Assembly: GCF_002197665.1 (NCBI RefSeq)
Contig: NZ_NBBJ01000003.1
Coordinates: 186,001 to 250,000, forward strand
DNA: 64,000 bases
Source: Sphingomonas mucosissima
Lineage (GTDB): Bacteria; Pseudomonadota; Alphaproteobacteria; Sphingomonadales; Sphingomonadaceae
Direction: 5' to 3'
Part shown: positions 35,108-45,545 of the stretch, in pieces
Numbering within the stretch: the first letter of the stretch is position 1
How the letters are laid out: each line of letters starts with the position of its first letter
Position numbers and translations under genes: made by a program
Notes under the pieces: model-generated
Database searches by the model: none
The model's input: the letters and a program-made list of their open reading frames with translations, nothing else
What the model was told of the DNA's origin: nothing

Positions 35108-35284
35108 TCAGATCTTGTCCCGCCGCGCATAGGCAACACCGGCTCCAACCGCCGCGCCAATTACCGGACCGATGAACGGGATCGGGATCGCGACAATGGC
35201 ACCGACCGCACCATATTTGGCCATCTTCTTGCCAAGACCAGGCGTGTTCTGGACGGTATTCTGAACTTCTTCGATCTTAGACAC
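35108..35284 (-). CDS. Small glycine-zipper membrane protein
   Basis: A 58-residue protein starting VSKIEEVQNTVQNTPGLGKK and ending with a glycine- and alanine-rich hydrophobic hairpin (GAVGAIVAIPIPFIGPVIGA then AVGAGVAYARRDKI). GTG at 35284 is preceded by GAGGTGACC, a good ribosome site; the frame extends upstream into glyA but that portion is only an out-of-frame reading of glyA. It sits 7 bases after the glyA stop and so is likely co-transcribed. Function unknown. Confidence 0.7.
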   Translation of the reverse strand: MSKIEEVQNTVQNTPGLGKKMAKYGAVGAIVAIPIPFIGPVIGAAVGAGVAYARRDKI

Positions 35285-35291
35285 GGTCACC

Positions 35292-36614
35292 TCACTTGTA
35301 GATAGGGAAACGAGCGCATAGCGCGCGAACTCGTTCCCGAACCGCGCCTTCAATTTCCGCATCGCCCTGCTCGCCCTTCTTGGCGAGGCCGTCGAGCACG
35401 TCAGCGACCATGTTGCCGATCTCGCGGAATTCCGCCGTGCCGAAGCCGCGCGTGGTGCCAGCGGGCGTCCCCACCCGAATGCCGCTGGTCTTCACCGGCG
35501 GCAGCGGATCGTTGGGGATGCCGTTCTTGTTGCAGGTGATGCCGGCCCGCTCCAGCGCCTCGTCGGCGTCACGGCCCGTCACGCCCAGGGGGGTGAGGTC
35601 AACCAGCGCCAGATGCGTGTCGGTCCCGCCAGATACGATTGCCGCGCCGCGCTCCTTCAGCGTCGCGGCCAGAACCTTGGCGTTCTCCACCACCGCAGCG
35701 GCGTAGCTCTTGAACTCGGGCTGCAACGCCTCGCCGAACGCCACCGCCTTGGCAGCGATGACGTGCATCAGCGGGCCACCCTGAAGCCCGGGGAAGACCG
35801 CCGAGTTGATCTTCTTCGCGATCGCCTCGTCATTGGTCATGATCATGCCCCCCCGCGGGCCGCGCAGCGTCTTGTGCGTCGTGGTGGTCACGACATGGGC
35901 GTGGCCGAAGGGCGTCGGGTGCACCCCGCCCGCGACCAAGCCGGCGAAATGCGCCATGTCGACCATGAAGAACGCGCCGACCTTGTCCGCAATCGCACGG
36001 AAGCGCGCAAAGTCGATCTGGCGCGGATAGGCCGAACCACCGGCGATGATCAGCTTGGGCTGCGTCTCTACCGCCTGCTGCTCGACCGCATCATAGTCGA
36101 TCAGGTGCGTATCGGCCGTGACGCCGTACTGCACGGCGTTGAACCACTTGCCGCTCATCGCCGCGCGCGCGCCGTGCGTCAGGTGGCCGCCCGAATCGAG
36201 GCTGAGCCCCATGATCGTGTCGCCGGGCTTCACCAGCGCCAGCATGACCGCGCCATTCGCCTGCGCGCCCGAGTGCGGCTGGACGTTGGCAAAGCCGCAG
36301 CCGAACAGCTGCTTGGCGCGATCAATTGCGAGCTGCTCCACCTCGTCCGACGGGTGGCAGCCCTGGTAATAACGCTTGCCGGGATATCCCTCGGCGTATT
36401 TGTTGGTGAAGACGGACCCTTGCGCCTCCAGCACTGCCTTGGAGACGATGTTCTCCGAAGCGATCAGTTCGATCTGCGTCTGCTCGCGGTCCAGCTCATG
36501 CGCGACACCGGCGAACACCGCGGAATCGGCATCGGCCAGGCCGCGGGTGAAGAAGCCACCTTCAACAGCATAAGGCGTCTGAACCTCGTTCAGCGTCGTC
36601 GGATTGGTGCTCAT
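35292..36614 (-). CDS. glyA: Serine hydroxymethyltransferase
   Basis: PLP enzyme converting serine and tetrahydrofolate to glycine and methylene-tetrahydrofolate. 440 residues. [12 protein letters not shown] near residue 80, the PLP lysine in [17 protein letters not shown] (about residue 248), and [16 protein letters not shown] near the C terminus are all present. It supplies glycine, the substrate of the ALA synthase encoded in this window. Overlaps rpiB in an ATGA arrangement (36611-36614), so the two are translationally coupled. Confidence 0.97.
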   Translation of the reverse strand: MSTNPTTLNEVQTPYAVEGGFFTRGLADADSAVFAGVAHELDREQTQIELIASENIVSKAVLEAQGSVFTNKYAEGYPGKRYYQGCHPSDEVEQLAIDRAKQLFGCGFANVQPHSGAQANGAVMLALVKPGDTIMGLSLDSGGHLTHGARAAMSGKWFNAVQYGVTADTHLIDYDAVEQQAVETQPKLIIAGGSAYPRQIDFARFRAIADKVGAFFMVDMAHFAGLVAGGVHPTPFGHAHVVTTTTHKTLRGPRGGMIMTNDEAIAKKINSAVFPGLQGGPLMHVIAAKAVAFGEALQPEFKSYAAAVVENAKVLAATLKERGAAIVSGGTDTHLALVDLTPLGVTGRDADEALERAGITCNKNGIPNDPLPPVKTSGIRVGTPAGTTRGFGTAEFREIGNMVADVLDGLAKKGEQGDAEIEGAVRERVRALCARFPIYK

Positions 36615-37063
36615 GCTGGCTCCTTTTCGAAAGCAGGCGCGCCGAGCTTGTCGACGCGGGGGGCGTGGCGGCCGCCGGCAAAGGCGGTGTCGAGGAAAGC
36701 GGAAACGCAGGCCTTGGCCATGTCCTCGCCGACCAGGCGGGCGCCCAGGGCGATGGCGTTGGCGTCGTTATGCTCGCGCGACAAAGCGGCGGCGAGCGGG
36801 TCGGAGACGAGCGCGCAGCGCACGGCGGGGTTGCGATTGACAGCGATCGAGATGCCGATCCCCGATCCGCACAGCGCAATGCCGCGCTCGGCTTCTCCGG
36901 CGGCAATCGCCTCAGCCAGCTTGAAGCCGTAATCGGGATAATCGACCCGCGCAGCGGTGGCGGGTCCGAGATCCAGGACTTCGTGCCCGGCCTCGCGCAG
37001 CCAGGCGACAAGCGTCGCCTTCAGCGACACGGCGGCGTGATCGGAAGCGATGGCGACTCGCAT
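36611..37063 (-). CDS. rpiB: Ribose 5-phosphate isomerase B
   Basis: Interconverts ribose 5-phosphate and ribulose 5-phosphate. 150 residues, the RpiB/LacAB fold: [14 protein letters not shown] at the N terminus, the active-site [15 protein letters not shown] with the catalytic Cys, and [16 protein letters not shown]. First gene of the rpiB-glyA unit. Upstream on the minus strand lie about 195 bases before glcB ends, containing no gene. Confidence 0.95.
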   Translation of the reverse strand: MRVAIASDHAAVSLKATLVAWLREAGHEVLDLGPATAARVDYPDYGFKLAEAIAAGEAERGIALCGSGIGISIAVNRNPAVRCALVSDPLAAALSREHNDANAIALGARLVGEDMAKACVSAFLDTAFAGGRHAPRVDKLGAPAFEKEPA

Positions 37064-37258
37064 GAGGCTCAGCGATGCTCTCGGCAGTGACGGATGCGCG
37101 GGCCTTTAGCCGCGGTGTCACGATAATGCCACCGTTGCGAACGGATGCAGAGAATGATCGCTGTTTACGCCCCATTTCTCACCGACCGAGCCGACCGCAG
37201 TCGAGGCGCGCGCAGCGTGCGCCCGTCCGTCCACTACGCTCGGCACGAACCGCGCAGG

Positions 37259-39298
37259 TCAGGCCGCCTTGGCCTCCTGCCGGAAGCGGTGAAGCAACGG
37301 CTCGGTATAGCCAGACGGCTGCGTCACCCCCTCGAACACCAGCGCGCGCGCCGCCTGGAACGCAAACCCCTCACGCGTCAGCGGCCGGTACAGCGGATCG
37401 CTCGCATTCTGCGCGTCGACCTTCTTCGCCATGCGGTCGAGCGCCGCGTCCACCTCAGCTTCGGTGCACACGCCGTGAAGCAGCCAGTTGGCGAGATGCT
37501 GCGAGGAAATGCGCAGCGTCGCGCGGTCCTCCATCAGCCCTACGTCATGAATGTCGGGCACCTTGGAGCAGCCGACGCCCTGGTCGATCCAGCGCACGAC
37601 ATAGCCAAGAATGCCCTGGCAATTGTTGTCGAGCTCCTCGCGGATCTCCTCCGGCGTCCAGTTGCGCCCCCCGGCGAACGGCACTGTCAGCAGCCGGTCG
37701 AGCGCGGGCGGCGCCTCGCCCGCAATCTCCTTCTGCCGCGCGAACACGTCGACTGCGTGATAGTGCAGCGCATGGAGCGTCGCCGCCGTCGGCGATGGCA
37801 CCCAGGCGGTGTTAGCGCCGCTCTTGGGATGCGCAATCTTCTGCTCCAGCATGTCGGCCATCATGTCGGGCGCCGCCCACATGCCCTTGCCGATCTGCGC
37901 CTTGCCGCTGAGACCACACGCAAGGCCAATGCGCACGTTGCGATCCTCATACGCCTTGATCCAATCGCTGCCCTTCATCTCCGCCTTGCGGATGACAGGC
38001 CCGCCGCGCATCGCGGTGTGAATCTCATCGCCGGTGCGATCGAGGAAGCCGGTGTTGATGAAGACGATCCGGTCGCGCACCGCATGGATGCACGCCGCGA
38101 GATTGGCGGAGGTCCGCCGCTCCTCGTCCATCACGCCGACCTTGATCGTGTGGCGCGCGAGGCCCAGCAGATCCTCCACCGCGTCGAACAGCCGGTTGGT
38201 AAAGGCCGCTTCGTCCGGCCCATGCATCTTGGGCTTCACGATATAGATCGATCCGGCGCGGCTGTTCTGCAGCGTACCGAGCCGCTTCAGATCATGCAGC
38301 CCGATCAGCGACGTCATGATCGCGTCGAGGATGCCCTCGGGGGCCTCGCTACCATCGGCCAGCCGGATCGCCGGCGTTGTCATCAGATGACCGACGTTGC
38401 GCACGAACAGCAGCGAACGGCCCGGCAGCGTGAAGCTGGAGCCGCTCGGCGATTGATAGGTGCGATCGCCCGCGAGCCGGCGAGTCAAGGTCTCGCCGTT
38501 CTTCTCGAAGCTCTCGACGAGATCGCCGCGCATCAGGCCCAGCCAGTTGCGATAAGCGGCAACCTTGTCCTCCGCGTCGACCGCGGCAACGGAGTCCTCA
38601 AGGTCGACGATCGTCGTCAGCGCCGATTCGAGGATCACGTCGGCAATACCGAGCGGGTCGGTCTTGCCGATCGGATGATCACGATCGACCACGATCTCGA
38701 TGTGCAGCCCGTTGTGGGCGAACATCACGCCCTTATCGAACGTCGCGAAGCGATGCGGGCAGTCGCCGCCGGTCAGCGCCGCTTCCCAGCCCGACAACGT
38801 CTCGTCCAGGAACGCCCGCGCCCGCGCGATCACCTGTGCCCCGCGTTCCGCATCATAGCCGCCCGGCTTCGCCTTCCCCGGCAGTGCATCGGTGCCATAG
38901 AATGCGTCGTACAGGCTGCCCCACCGCGCGTTCGCAGCATTTAGCACGAAGCGCGCGTTGAGGCTCGGCACCACCAGCTGCGGCCCAGCCATGGTGGCGA
39001 TCTCGGCATCAACATTCTCGGTGCCGATGGTGAACGGCGCCGGCTCGGGCACGAGATAACCGATCTCGGTCAGGAACGCCGCGTCGACCGTCTCGCCAGC
39101 GGCATAGCGTGCGTCGATCGCCGCCTGCAGCTCCTCGCGCCGGGCGAGCAGTGCCTTGTTGTCGGGCGTGAAGCGCGCAAAGATCTCCGCCGCACCCTGC
39201 CAGAAGGCGTCTGCCGAAATGCCGGTGCCGGAAAGCGCCTCGCTTTCGACAAAGGTGGCGAGACGATCATCGACCGAAAGGCCAGCGCGGGTCTGCAT
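37259..39298 (-). CDS. glcB: Malate synthase G
   Basis: Condenses acetyl-CoA with glyoxylate in the glyoxylate bypass. 679 residues, slightly shorter than the common 720 or so. TIM-barrel segments include [17 protein letters not shown] (acidic metal and glyoxylate region), [31 protein letters not shown], and [18 protein letters not shown] near the catalytic Asp. ATG at 39298 follows GGAGGATTCCGC; an in-frame upstream start at 39322 has no support. Stand-alone gene; isocitrate lyase is not in the window. A palindrome-rich repeat lies upstream. Confidence 0.95.
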   Translation of the reverse strand: MQTRAGLSVDDRLATFVESEALSGTGISADAFWQGAAEIFARFTPDNKALLARREELQAAIDARYAAGETVDAAFLTEIGYLVPEPAPFTIGTENVDAEIATMAGPQLVVPSLNARFVLNAANARWGSLYDAFYGTDALPGKAKPGGYDAERGAQVIARARAFLDETLSGWEAALTGGDCPHRFATFDKGVMFAHNGLHIEIVVDRDHPIGKTDPLGIADVILESALTTIVDLEDSVAAVDAEDKVAAYRNWLGLMRGDLVESFEKNGETLTRRLAGDRTYQSPSGSSFTLPGRSLLFVRNVGHLMTTPAIRLADGSEAPEGILDAIMTSLIGLHDLKRLGTLQNSRAGSIYIVKPKMHGPDEAAFTNRLFDAVEDLLGLARHTIKVGVMDEERRTSANLAACIHAVRDRIVFINTGFLDRTGDEIHTAMRGGPVIRKAEMKGSDWIKAYEDRNVRIGLACGLSGKAQIGKGMWAAPDMMADMLEQKIAHPKSGANTAWVPSPTAATLHALHYHAVDVFARQKEIAGEAPPALDRLLTVPFAGGRNWTPEEIREELDNNCQGILGYVVRWIDQGVGCSKVPDIHDVGLMEDRATLRISSQHLANWLLHGVCTEAEVDAALDRMAKKVDAQNASDPLYRPLTREGFAFQAARALVFEGVTQPSGYTEPLLHRFRQEAKAA

Positions 39299-39386
39299 GC
39301 GGAATCCTCCAAACGTTACCAACAGCGCCTGGGGAGGGCACCGACGCGATTAGGCGATAGGTACTAGCAAGCGCAACGCCCTAAAT

Positions 39387-39520
39387 CCTCCGCAAGCTCC
39401 GCCTGGGGAGGGGGACCAGCGAAGCTGGTGAAGGGGAAGATGCGGAGCTGCGCGGTATCCTCCCACCACCCGGCTGCGCCGGGCGGTACCTGCTCCCCGA
39501 GCAAGCTTGGGGAGGATTGC
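39387..39520. repeat. Compound intergenic repeat (CTCCCC / GGGGAG type)
   Basis: Two hairpin-rich blocks. The left (CCTCCGCAAGCTCCGCCTGG, GGAGGGGGACC, AGCGAAGCT, GGTGAAGGGG) and the right (CCTCCCACCACCCGGC, TGCGCCGGGCGG, CTCCCCGAGCAAGCTTGGGG). These phrases resemble the GGGGAGGGGGACC-hairpin-GGT repeats commonly scattered between sphingomonad genes. It lies between the divergently placed glcB start and the thiolase-like gene end. Confidence 0.55.
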
Positions 39521-41026
39521 TCACCCACGCTTCCACACCATCATCTCGCCCTCGGCGACCACCTCGCCGGCCGTCCCCACCGGCTCCGCGCTCCCGTCGC
39601 TCAGGAAAGCGATCGTCGCCGCGTCACCTGCCGGCACCTGCGCCAGTGTGCGCTTGCCACCCGGCAGCTTCGCCACCACCACGCCGGCCTTGGCCGAGCC
39701 ATCGCGGTTGTAGAAGACGGTGTAGGTCTCGACCTCGGCGGGCCCGGTGTAATCCTTCACCAGCTCCGGCACTGGCCCGCGCGCAGCATCCGCCTCGTCC
39801 TGAAGGTCGAACGCATGCGCCTCGCCAGCGCCCGGCAGCGGCTGGGTGCCCAGCACGATCGCATGATTGTGCGTGGCAAATCCGCCGTTGGCGAACAGCA
39901 GCCCCTTCTCGCCCGCACCGGCGCGCAAGGCATCGACCATCTCAGCCACGGCATGCGCCATATAATTGCCGATGGGCCCGCCGCCGAAGGTCAAACCACC
40001 GAACACCGTTGCCGGCCTCTCGACCGGCCAGCCGATCACGCGCCGCGCCATCTTGGGCACGCACGGGAAGCAGGAATACAGCTCGACCAGATCGAGATCG
40101 CCCGCCGTCATCTCGTTGAACTCAAGCGTGCGCTTGAGGCACACCTCCATGCTCGGGGACTTGTCGTAGCGATCGCGGGCGAGGAAATCGTCCGCTTCAT
40201 GCGCGCTGGCACCGCGCCCGACGTAGACGATCCGCTCCTCGGGCACGCCGCGCCGCCGCGCCTCGGCCAGGCTCGTGACGATAAAGCCCGCACCCTGATT
40301 GACGCTCGAATTGGCCACCATCAGCTTGGTATAAGGGAATGCGATCGGGCGATTGTCCGCGGTCGGCTCGATGATCTCTTGCGGAGACTTGGGCGCGTGG
40401 ATCCAAGCGGCCGGCGTCTGTGCCGCCACTTCGGAGAAGCGCGACCAGATCTCGCCCGACTCGCGCTGCCCCTCGGCCAGCGTCTGGCCATAAGCCGCGC
40501 GCCCGGCATTCTCGTATAGCGGGTAGACGTCGACCGGGGTCGCCAGGCCATAGATCTGCCGATAGCCCGGTGCCGCGCCCTTGCTGAGATTGCGCAGCGG
40601 GTTCTGGTCCGCAACGCTCGTCTTTGCCGCGATCGCCGCGCGCTGGCTGGCGGTGCGCAGCGCCTCGCCGCCCGTCACCGCCGCGATCCGGATCTCGCCG
40701 CGCGCAATGCGATTGGCGGCCTCGTTCAGCAGCAGGATCGGGCTGTCGCCATTGGGGCCGACCGATTGATAGACGAGTGCCGCCTTCGATCCGATTCCGT
40801 CCGCCACCTTCCGCGCCAGCGGATTGTCTTTGCGAAAGCTGATCTGCTGGACGACCGCGACCGAATCCACATCGCTCAGCCAGCCGCCGCCGGCATCCTT
40901 GTCGGCCTCCTCAAGCGCGGCGATCATCAGGCCGAGCGCATCTTTCCCCGCCATCGGATCGGCCGGGCGGTCGTTGACCTGCCCAACGCCGACAATGACC
41001 GCGACCTTCTCTGCGTCCAATCCCAT
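39521..41026 (-). CDS. Thiolase-like protein with extra C-terminal domain (TLP1 type)
   Basis: A 501-residue protein of the thiolase superfamily: N-terminal VIVGVGQVNDRP, a thiolase core with LTFGGGPIGNYMAHAVAEMV, GGFATHNHA, and an added C-terminal domain (VETYTVFYNRDGSAKAGVVV...) as in thiolase-like protein type 1. The segment where thiolases carry the nucleophilic Cys reads NGDSPILLLNEAA, with no Cys, so ordinary thiolase chemistry is doubtful. ATG at 41026 shares its A with the crotonase stop, showing tight coupling. Last gene of a five-gene acyl-CoA operon. Confidence 0.82.
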   Translation of the reverse strand: MGLDAEKVAVIVGVGQVNDRPADPMAGKDALGLMIAALEEADKDAGGGWLSDVDSVAVVQQISFRKDNPLARKVADGIGSKAALVYQSVGPNGDSPILLLNEAANRIARGEIRIAAVTGGEALRTASQRAAIAAKTSVADQNPLRNLSKGAAPGYRQIYGLATPVDVYPLYENAGRAAYGQTLAEGQRESGEIWSRFSEVAAQTPAAWIHAPKSPQEIIEPTADNRPIAFPYTKLMVANSSVNQGAGFIVTSLAEARRRGVPEERIVYVGRGASAHEADDFLARDRYDKSPSMEVCLKRTLEFNEMTAGDLDLVELYSCFPCVPKMARRVIGWPVERPATVFGGLTFGGGPIGNYMAHAVAEMVDALRAGAGEKGLLFANGGFATHNHAIVLGTQPLPGAGEAHAFDLQDEADAARGPVPELVKDYTGPAEVETYTVFYNRDGSAKAGVVVAKLPGGKRTLAQVPAGDAATIAFLSDGSAEPVGTAGEVVAEGEMMVWKRG

Positions 41027-41841
41027 CACTTCGCCTTCCACACCGGCGCGCGCTTCTCGGCAAACGCCTTGGGCCCTTCGCGCGAATCCTCGCTGGTGAA
41101 GACGACCTTGGTTTCGGCGCGGTTCTGCGCCCAGGCGCTCTCCTCGCGTGCGACCTTGCCGTCGGAAATGCCCTGCGCCATCCGCTTCGACGCCTGCACC
41201 GACAACGGCGCATTGACGGCGATCCGCTCCGCGAGCGCAAACGCCGCGTCGAGCAGCTGCTCGCGCGGCGCGACGGCGTTGATCAGCCCCAGCTCCAGCG
41301 CGCGATTGGCGTCGATCGGATCGCCAGTCAGGATCATTTCCATCGCGATTTTCTTGGGCAATTGCTCGGGGAGCCGAAATACCCCGCCAGCGGCCGCAAA
41401 CAGGCCGCGCTTGGGCTCCGGCAGGCCGAACTTGGCCTCGTCCACCGCCACCGCAAGGTCGCAGGCGAGCGTGATTTCCAACCCGCCGCCCAGCGCCATG
41501 CCGTTCACCGCGGCGATCACCGGCTTGGAAATGGCGTGGCTGACGATCCCGGCAAAGCCCCAGGCCGCCTTGGTCTTGTCGTCCGGCGCGAGGCTTTCGC
41601 CGCGCGACAGTGCGACGAGATCCGCCCCCGCGCAGAAGGATTTGTCGCCGGCACCTGTCACGATCACGACGCGGACCTCCGGATCCTTGTCCGCCGCCTC
41701 CAGCGCATCGCCCACGCCCTCATGGACGAAGCGATTAACCGCGTTGCGCGCCTCCGGACGGTTGATCGTGATAAGCATCACGTTGCCGCGCGTCTCAACG
41801 GTCACGGCTTCGTTGCCCAGTTCAGCCCCACGCTCAGTCAT
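41026..41841 (-). CDS. Enoyl-CoA hydratase/isomerase (crotonase family)
   Basis: A 271-residue crotonase. Oxyanion-hole segments DKSFCAGADLVALS (about residues 66-79) and VNGMALGGGLEITLACDL (about 113-130), with the acidic LPEPKRGLF loop where hydratases hold a catalytic Glu. Hydrates or isomerises an enoyl-CoA. It follows the tandem CoA-transferase gene after 15 bases and overlaps the thiolase-like gene by one base, so it is part of the same acyl-CoA operon. Substrate unknown. Confidence 0.9.
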   Translation of the reverse strand: MTERGAELGNEAVTVETRGNVMLITINRPEARNAVNRFVHEGVGDALEAADKDPEVRVVIVTGAGDKSFCAGADLVALSRGESLAPDDKTKAAWGFAGIVSHAISKPVIAAVNGMALGGGLEITLACDLAVAVDEAKFGLPEPKRGLFAAAGGVFRLPEQLPKKIAMEMILTGDPIDANRALELGLINAVAPREQLLDAAFALAERIAVNAPLSVQASKRMAQGISDGKVAREESAWAQNRAETKVVFTSEDSREGPKAFAEKRAPVWKAK

Positions 41842-41856
41842 GTCTTCGATTCCCTT

Positions 41857-44133
41857 CTAGGCAGCCTGTTCGATGATCTTGTCGGCGAGGAGTGGCGCGA
41901 TCGCGTCATCGCTCAGCCCCAGCCAGTCGCGGAGCACTTCCGCGCTATTCTCGCCGATGCGCGGGGCGGGCCGCTGATCGGGCGCGGGCACCCGCTCGAA
42001 ATGCGCGATCGGCCCTTCCACCTGAAAGGCTGAAGGCACCAACGGGTGCGTCGCCGCGCGGAACGTGCCAAGCGCGCGATAACCCGGCGAGTCCGGCAGC
42101 TCCACCACCCGCACCATCATGCCCGCGGGCACGCCAGCGGCCTGCAAGGCGGCGGCTGCGGCATCCGGCGCGATCGCCTGCGCCCAGCGCTCTGCGCCCG
42201 CCCGATCGCTGCCGCCGGTCACCGCCGCGATCGCCGCCCGGTCGGCATCGTCGCGCACGGTGACGACGCACCATTCATCGTCACCGGCGCACGGCAACAG
42301 CCAGTTCTCGATCGCCTCCCCGCCATCCACGGCCATCCCGGCAGCCTCCGCCGCGCGGCGCGCAATGTCGGCTGCCATATGGCCCAGCATCACCTCCGCC
42401 TGGCTCACGCTGGCGGCACCGCCCTCGCCCGTTCGCATCCGCCGGATCAGCAGTGCGAGGGCACCGGCCGCGCCGATCCGCGCCGCGACATGGTCGGGAT
42501 AGACCGTCACCGTGTCGCAGAAGCCATCGGGCTCGTCCGGATAAACCCACTGCCGCGACAGCCCCGCCGAGGCACGCACCAACGGGCCGTAACCCAGTCG
42601 GCGCGACCAGGGCCCGGTCGGCCCGAACGCCGAACTATCAACGGTGACGAGGCACGGATTGGCCGCAAACAGCGTCTCTTGGTCAAAGCCGAGGCTGGCG
42701 AGCGTACCCGGCTTGAAGTTCGACAGCAGCACGTCCGCTTCGCGCACCAGATCGAGGAACAGCGCCTTTCCCCGCCCGGAACGCAGATCAATGGAAAGCC
42801 CCCGCTTGTTGCGGTGCCCCGCCGCAAAGGTCAGGCTGACGGGAGCATCGTTTAGCGACTGCCGCTGCCCATCAGGAAAAGCGCCATTCTCCACCTTCAC
42901 CACATCGGCGCCGAGATCCGCGAACAGACGCCCGGTTTCCCCGCCTACCACGATCACGCCCATGTCGAGCACGCGCACGCCGGCGAGCGGATAATCTGCC
43001 CTCGCTGGCGCTTGAAAGGAGGGCCGCTCACCCCCGAACTGCGCGTCACCTTTCAACCCCGGTGCCGGCCCCCGTACGCCCGCCCGGGCGCCGTCGATCT
43101 CGATCGTGCCGTTCGGAAAAGGCAGGCTGCATCCTGCCGCGATCTCTACCGGCACAAAGGCGTGCCGCGCTGCCATCTGCGGCGTGCGCACCGCCTCCCC
43201 GGCATTGAGCACCGCCGCCGCCGGTACGCCCCTGCGTGCCGCTTCTTCTTCGATCTCGGCGCGCCCTTTGTCGGCAAAGAACCGAGTAATGGCTGGCAGC
43301 AGCTCGGGCGAGGTCAGCCGCGTGATCAGCCGGTCCCAATCCGGGCCGGCGAATTCGGCTGGCTCCCCCATCCACGCATGCATCGCGCGCCATTGCCGCG
43401 GCGCCAGGATGCAGAGGCGAACGAAGCCGTCCGCGCACGGCAGGATCGGATAACGGTGTCGCTCATCGGTTCGGCTGCGCGGCATCTGCCACAGCGGCAC
43501 GCCCGATTGCGCGCTACCGGAAAGCCCAAACCCGGGATCGAGCGCCTGCATGCCCGCTTCCAGCAGCGATATGTTTACCCGGTCGCTCTCGCCGGTGCGC
43601 AGGCGGCGGATAAAGGCGCCAAGCGCGGCCACCGCGATCTGCGGCCCCGCCGTCTCCAAGGCCAGCTGCCCGGGTGGCAACAACGGCGGTCGCCCCGGCA
43701 AGCCGGAGCGCGACAGGCCCCCCGTCAGTGCATGAAGCACCGCATCGCTCGCCTGCCAGTCACGCCAGGGGCCAGTCTGGCCGAAGTCGCTGATCGACAC
43801 ATGGATCAGTGCCGGCGCCGCCGCCCGCAGTGCCGCGTGATCGAGCCCCTCCAATCCTGCTTCCAGGAAGATGTCCGCCTCGCGCGCCAGTGCCAGCAGC
43901 CGCTCCTGATCGCTCGGCAAGTCGATCGCCACCGCCTTCTTGCCGAGGTTCGCGGCAACGAACGACAGACTGACGCCTTCGACCGTGGCGCCCGCCAGCC
44001 GATCCGCCCCGCCGCCACTCGGCTCGATCCGGATCACCTCGGCGCCCAGCTCCCCCAGCAACCGCCCCACTGCGCCGAGCCGGCCCGGCACCGCATCGAT
44101 CACGCGAACCCCGGAAAGCGGCAGGTCGGTCAT
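41857..44133 (-). CDS. Tandem CaiB/BaiF (class III) CoA-transferase fusion
   Basis: A 758-residue protein with two CoA-transferase III domains, roughly residues 1-370 (VRVIDAVPGRLGAVGRLLGELG) and 385-758 (VRVLDMGVIVVGGETGRLFA), each about the size of a single family member. In the second domain the segment TVYPDHVAARIGAAGALALLIRR has an Asp where the catalytic Asp of the family lies; the matching place in the first domain (GQLALETAGPQIAVAALGAF) has no Asp, so the first half may be structural. Probably activates an acid by moving CoA from another thioester. ATG overlap with the kinase gene at 44130-44133. Confidence 0.9.
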   Translation of the reverse strand: MTDLPLSGVRVIDAVPGRLGAVGRLLGELGAEVIRIEPSGGGADRLAGATVEGVSLSFVAANLGKKAVAIDLPSDQERLLALAREADIFLEAGLEGLDHAALRAAAPALIHVSISDFGQTGPWRDWQASDAVLHALTGGLSRSGLPGRPPLLPPGQLALETAGPQIAVAALGAFIRRLRTGESDRVNISLLEAGMQALDPGFGLSGSAQSGVPLWQMPRSRTDERHRYPILPCADGFVRLCILAPRQWRAMHAWMGEPAEFAGPDWDRLITRLTSPELLPAITRFFADKGRAEIEEEAARRGVPAAAVLNAGEAVRTPQMAARHAFVPVEIAAGCSLPFPNGTIEIDGARAGVRGPAPGLKGDAQFGGERPSFQAPARADYPLAGVRVLDMGVIVVGGETGRLFADLGADVVKVENGAFPDGQRQSLNDAPVSLTFAAGHRNKRGLSIDLRSGRGKALFLDLVREADVLLSNFKPGTLASLGFDQETLFAANPCLVTVDSSAFGPTGPWSRRLGYGPLVRASAGLSRQWVYPDEPDGFCDTVTVYPDHVAARIGAAGALALLIRRMRTGEGGAASVSQAEVMLGHMAADIARRAAEAAGMAVDGGEAIENWLLPCAGDDEWCVVTVRDDADRAAIAAVTGGSDRAGAERWAQAIAPDAAAAALQAAGVPAGMMVRVVELPDSPGYRALGTFRAATHPLVPSAFQVEGPIAHFERVPAPDQRPAPRIGENSAEVLRDWLGLSDDAIAPLLADKIIEQAA

Positions 44134-45545
44134 AACGGCCAGGCCAGCTCCCGCCGCGCCGCGCTCTCGCGATAGAAGTCGAAGAACGGCGCTTCGTCTC
44201 CGCTCGTCTCCGCCACCTCGTCATGCTGCGCGATCAGTGCCGTCGCCAGCGTGCCCCAGATCCCGTCAAGCGCGTCCAGCATCTCGCCCTCGTGCGTGAC
44301 AGGCGCATCGTCGCCGAGCAGCCGGCGCATGTCAGCGATATCCGCCCGCCGCCACGCCGCCGCTTTCTCCGCTTCCTGCGCACCGAGCAGCGCCAGCAGC
44401 GCCGCCACCGTCAACGTCGCGCCGGTAAAGGCGTCGGCCGCGCCCACCTTTTCGCCCGCGCCGGCCGCCGCGATCCCCGCGCCGATCAGCACTTGCGCCA
44501 GGTCGCTCGACGGCATCACCGGCACGGGATCATAATGCTTTCCGCCCAGCTGCGCCGCGATGATCGCGTCCTGCCGCCGCGCGGTGTACCAGCCGGACAC
44601 CGCGAGCACGGGATCCTGCCGCCCGCCATCGACGAATTCGCGGAAGGCGGAAATCCAGATCGCGATCCCCTTCACCGAAGCGAACAGCGACCACCAGCGC
44701 ATCGCCGCGGGATCCACCGTCAGCCCGCTCGCCCGTTCCCAGGCCGCGATCGCCTCGTCGCGCGGCAGCATCCCGCACGAAACGCCGGGTGAGAAATGAT
44801 CCCAAATCGGGTCCAGCGCCCAGCCGAGATCCTCCAGCGGATCGCCGAGGTGCGCCATTTCCCAGTCGAACATCGCGAGCATCTTGCCAGCGCCATCGTG
44901 CATCACATTGCCCGATCGGTAATCGCCATGGACGATCGACACGCGCTGCGCTGGCGGCGGCGGATTGGCGCGCAGCCAGCGGATCGCGGCCTTGGCGATC
45001 GGCTGCGGCGCTAGCGCATCCTCGTCGATCACCCCTTCCCAATAATCGAGCGCCACGCGCCAGCATTGGTCGGCCGCCGGTGCCGGCACATGCTGCGCCA
45101 GCGGCGATCCCACCGGATCATGCGCCGCAAGCCGCCCCAGCGCGCCAAAGAAATCCTCGCCCAGGGTTCGGCAATGCGCGCCGAACGGATCGCGCGCGAA
45201 GCTGCCGGCAACTTCACCGCCTTCGATCCGCTCCATGATGAAGAAGGGTCGGCCCAGCTCCGCGCCATCCCGCTCCAGCACGACAGCATGCGGCACCGGC
45301 ACGATGCCCGCCGCGCTCTGATAGGCGCGGAACTCCGTCTCGCTCTCCGTATCGATCAGCCCCTTGGCCGGCTCACGGCGCAGGATCAGCCGGTGGATTT
45401 GCTCGCCGTCGTGCGCGTCGAACCGGTACGTCTCGCGGCTCGCCCCGCCCGGGATGCGGGCCAGTGCTTCCACGCGCACTGCCCGGCCCCACAGGCGGGT
45501 AAGATAGGTCGCAATTTCGGCTTCGCTCAGCATTGTCCCGCTCAT
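44130..45545 (-). CDS. Phosphotransferase family protein (APH/ACAD10-like)
   Basis: A 471-residue protein of the aminoglycoside-phosphotransferase/choline-kinase fold. N-terminal lobe with IPGGASRETYRFDAHDG, then the catalytic loop IVHGDYRSGNVMHDG (Asp, Asn) and the metal-binding FDWEMAHLGDPLEDLGW. Members found beside acyl-CoA genes are thought to phosphorylate small hydroxylated acyl compounds, as the kinase part of ACAD10 does. An added C-terminal helical region of about 130 residues follows. ATG at 45545 overlaps the upstream stop, and its own stop overlaps the CoA-transferase start. Confidence 0.87.
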   Translation of the reverse strand: MSGTMLSEAEIATYLTRLWGRAVRVEALARIPGGASRETYRFDAHDGEQIHRLILRREPAKGLIDTESETEFRAYQSAAGIVPVPHAVVLERDGAELGRPFFIMERIEGGEVAGSFARDPFGAHCRTLGEDFFGALGRLAAHDPVGSPLAQHVPAPAADQCWRVALDYWEGVIDEDALAPQPIAKAAIRWLRANPPPPAQRVSIVHGDYRSGNVMHDGAGKMLAMFDWEMAHLGDPLEDLGWALDPIWDHFSPGVSCGMLPRDEAIAAWERASGLTVDPAAMRWWSLFASVKGIAIWISAFREFVDGGRQDPVLAVSGWYTARRQDAIIAAQLGGKHYDPVPVMPSSDLAQVLIGAGIAAAGAGEKVGAADAFTGATLTVAALLALLGAQEAEKAAAWRRADIADMRRLLGDDAPVTHEGEMLDALDGIWGTLATALIAQHDEVAETSGDEAPFFDFYRESAARRELAWPL

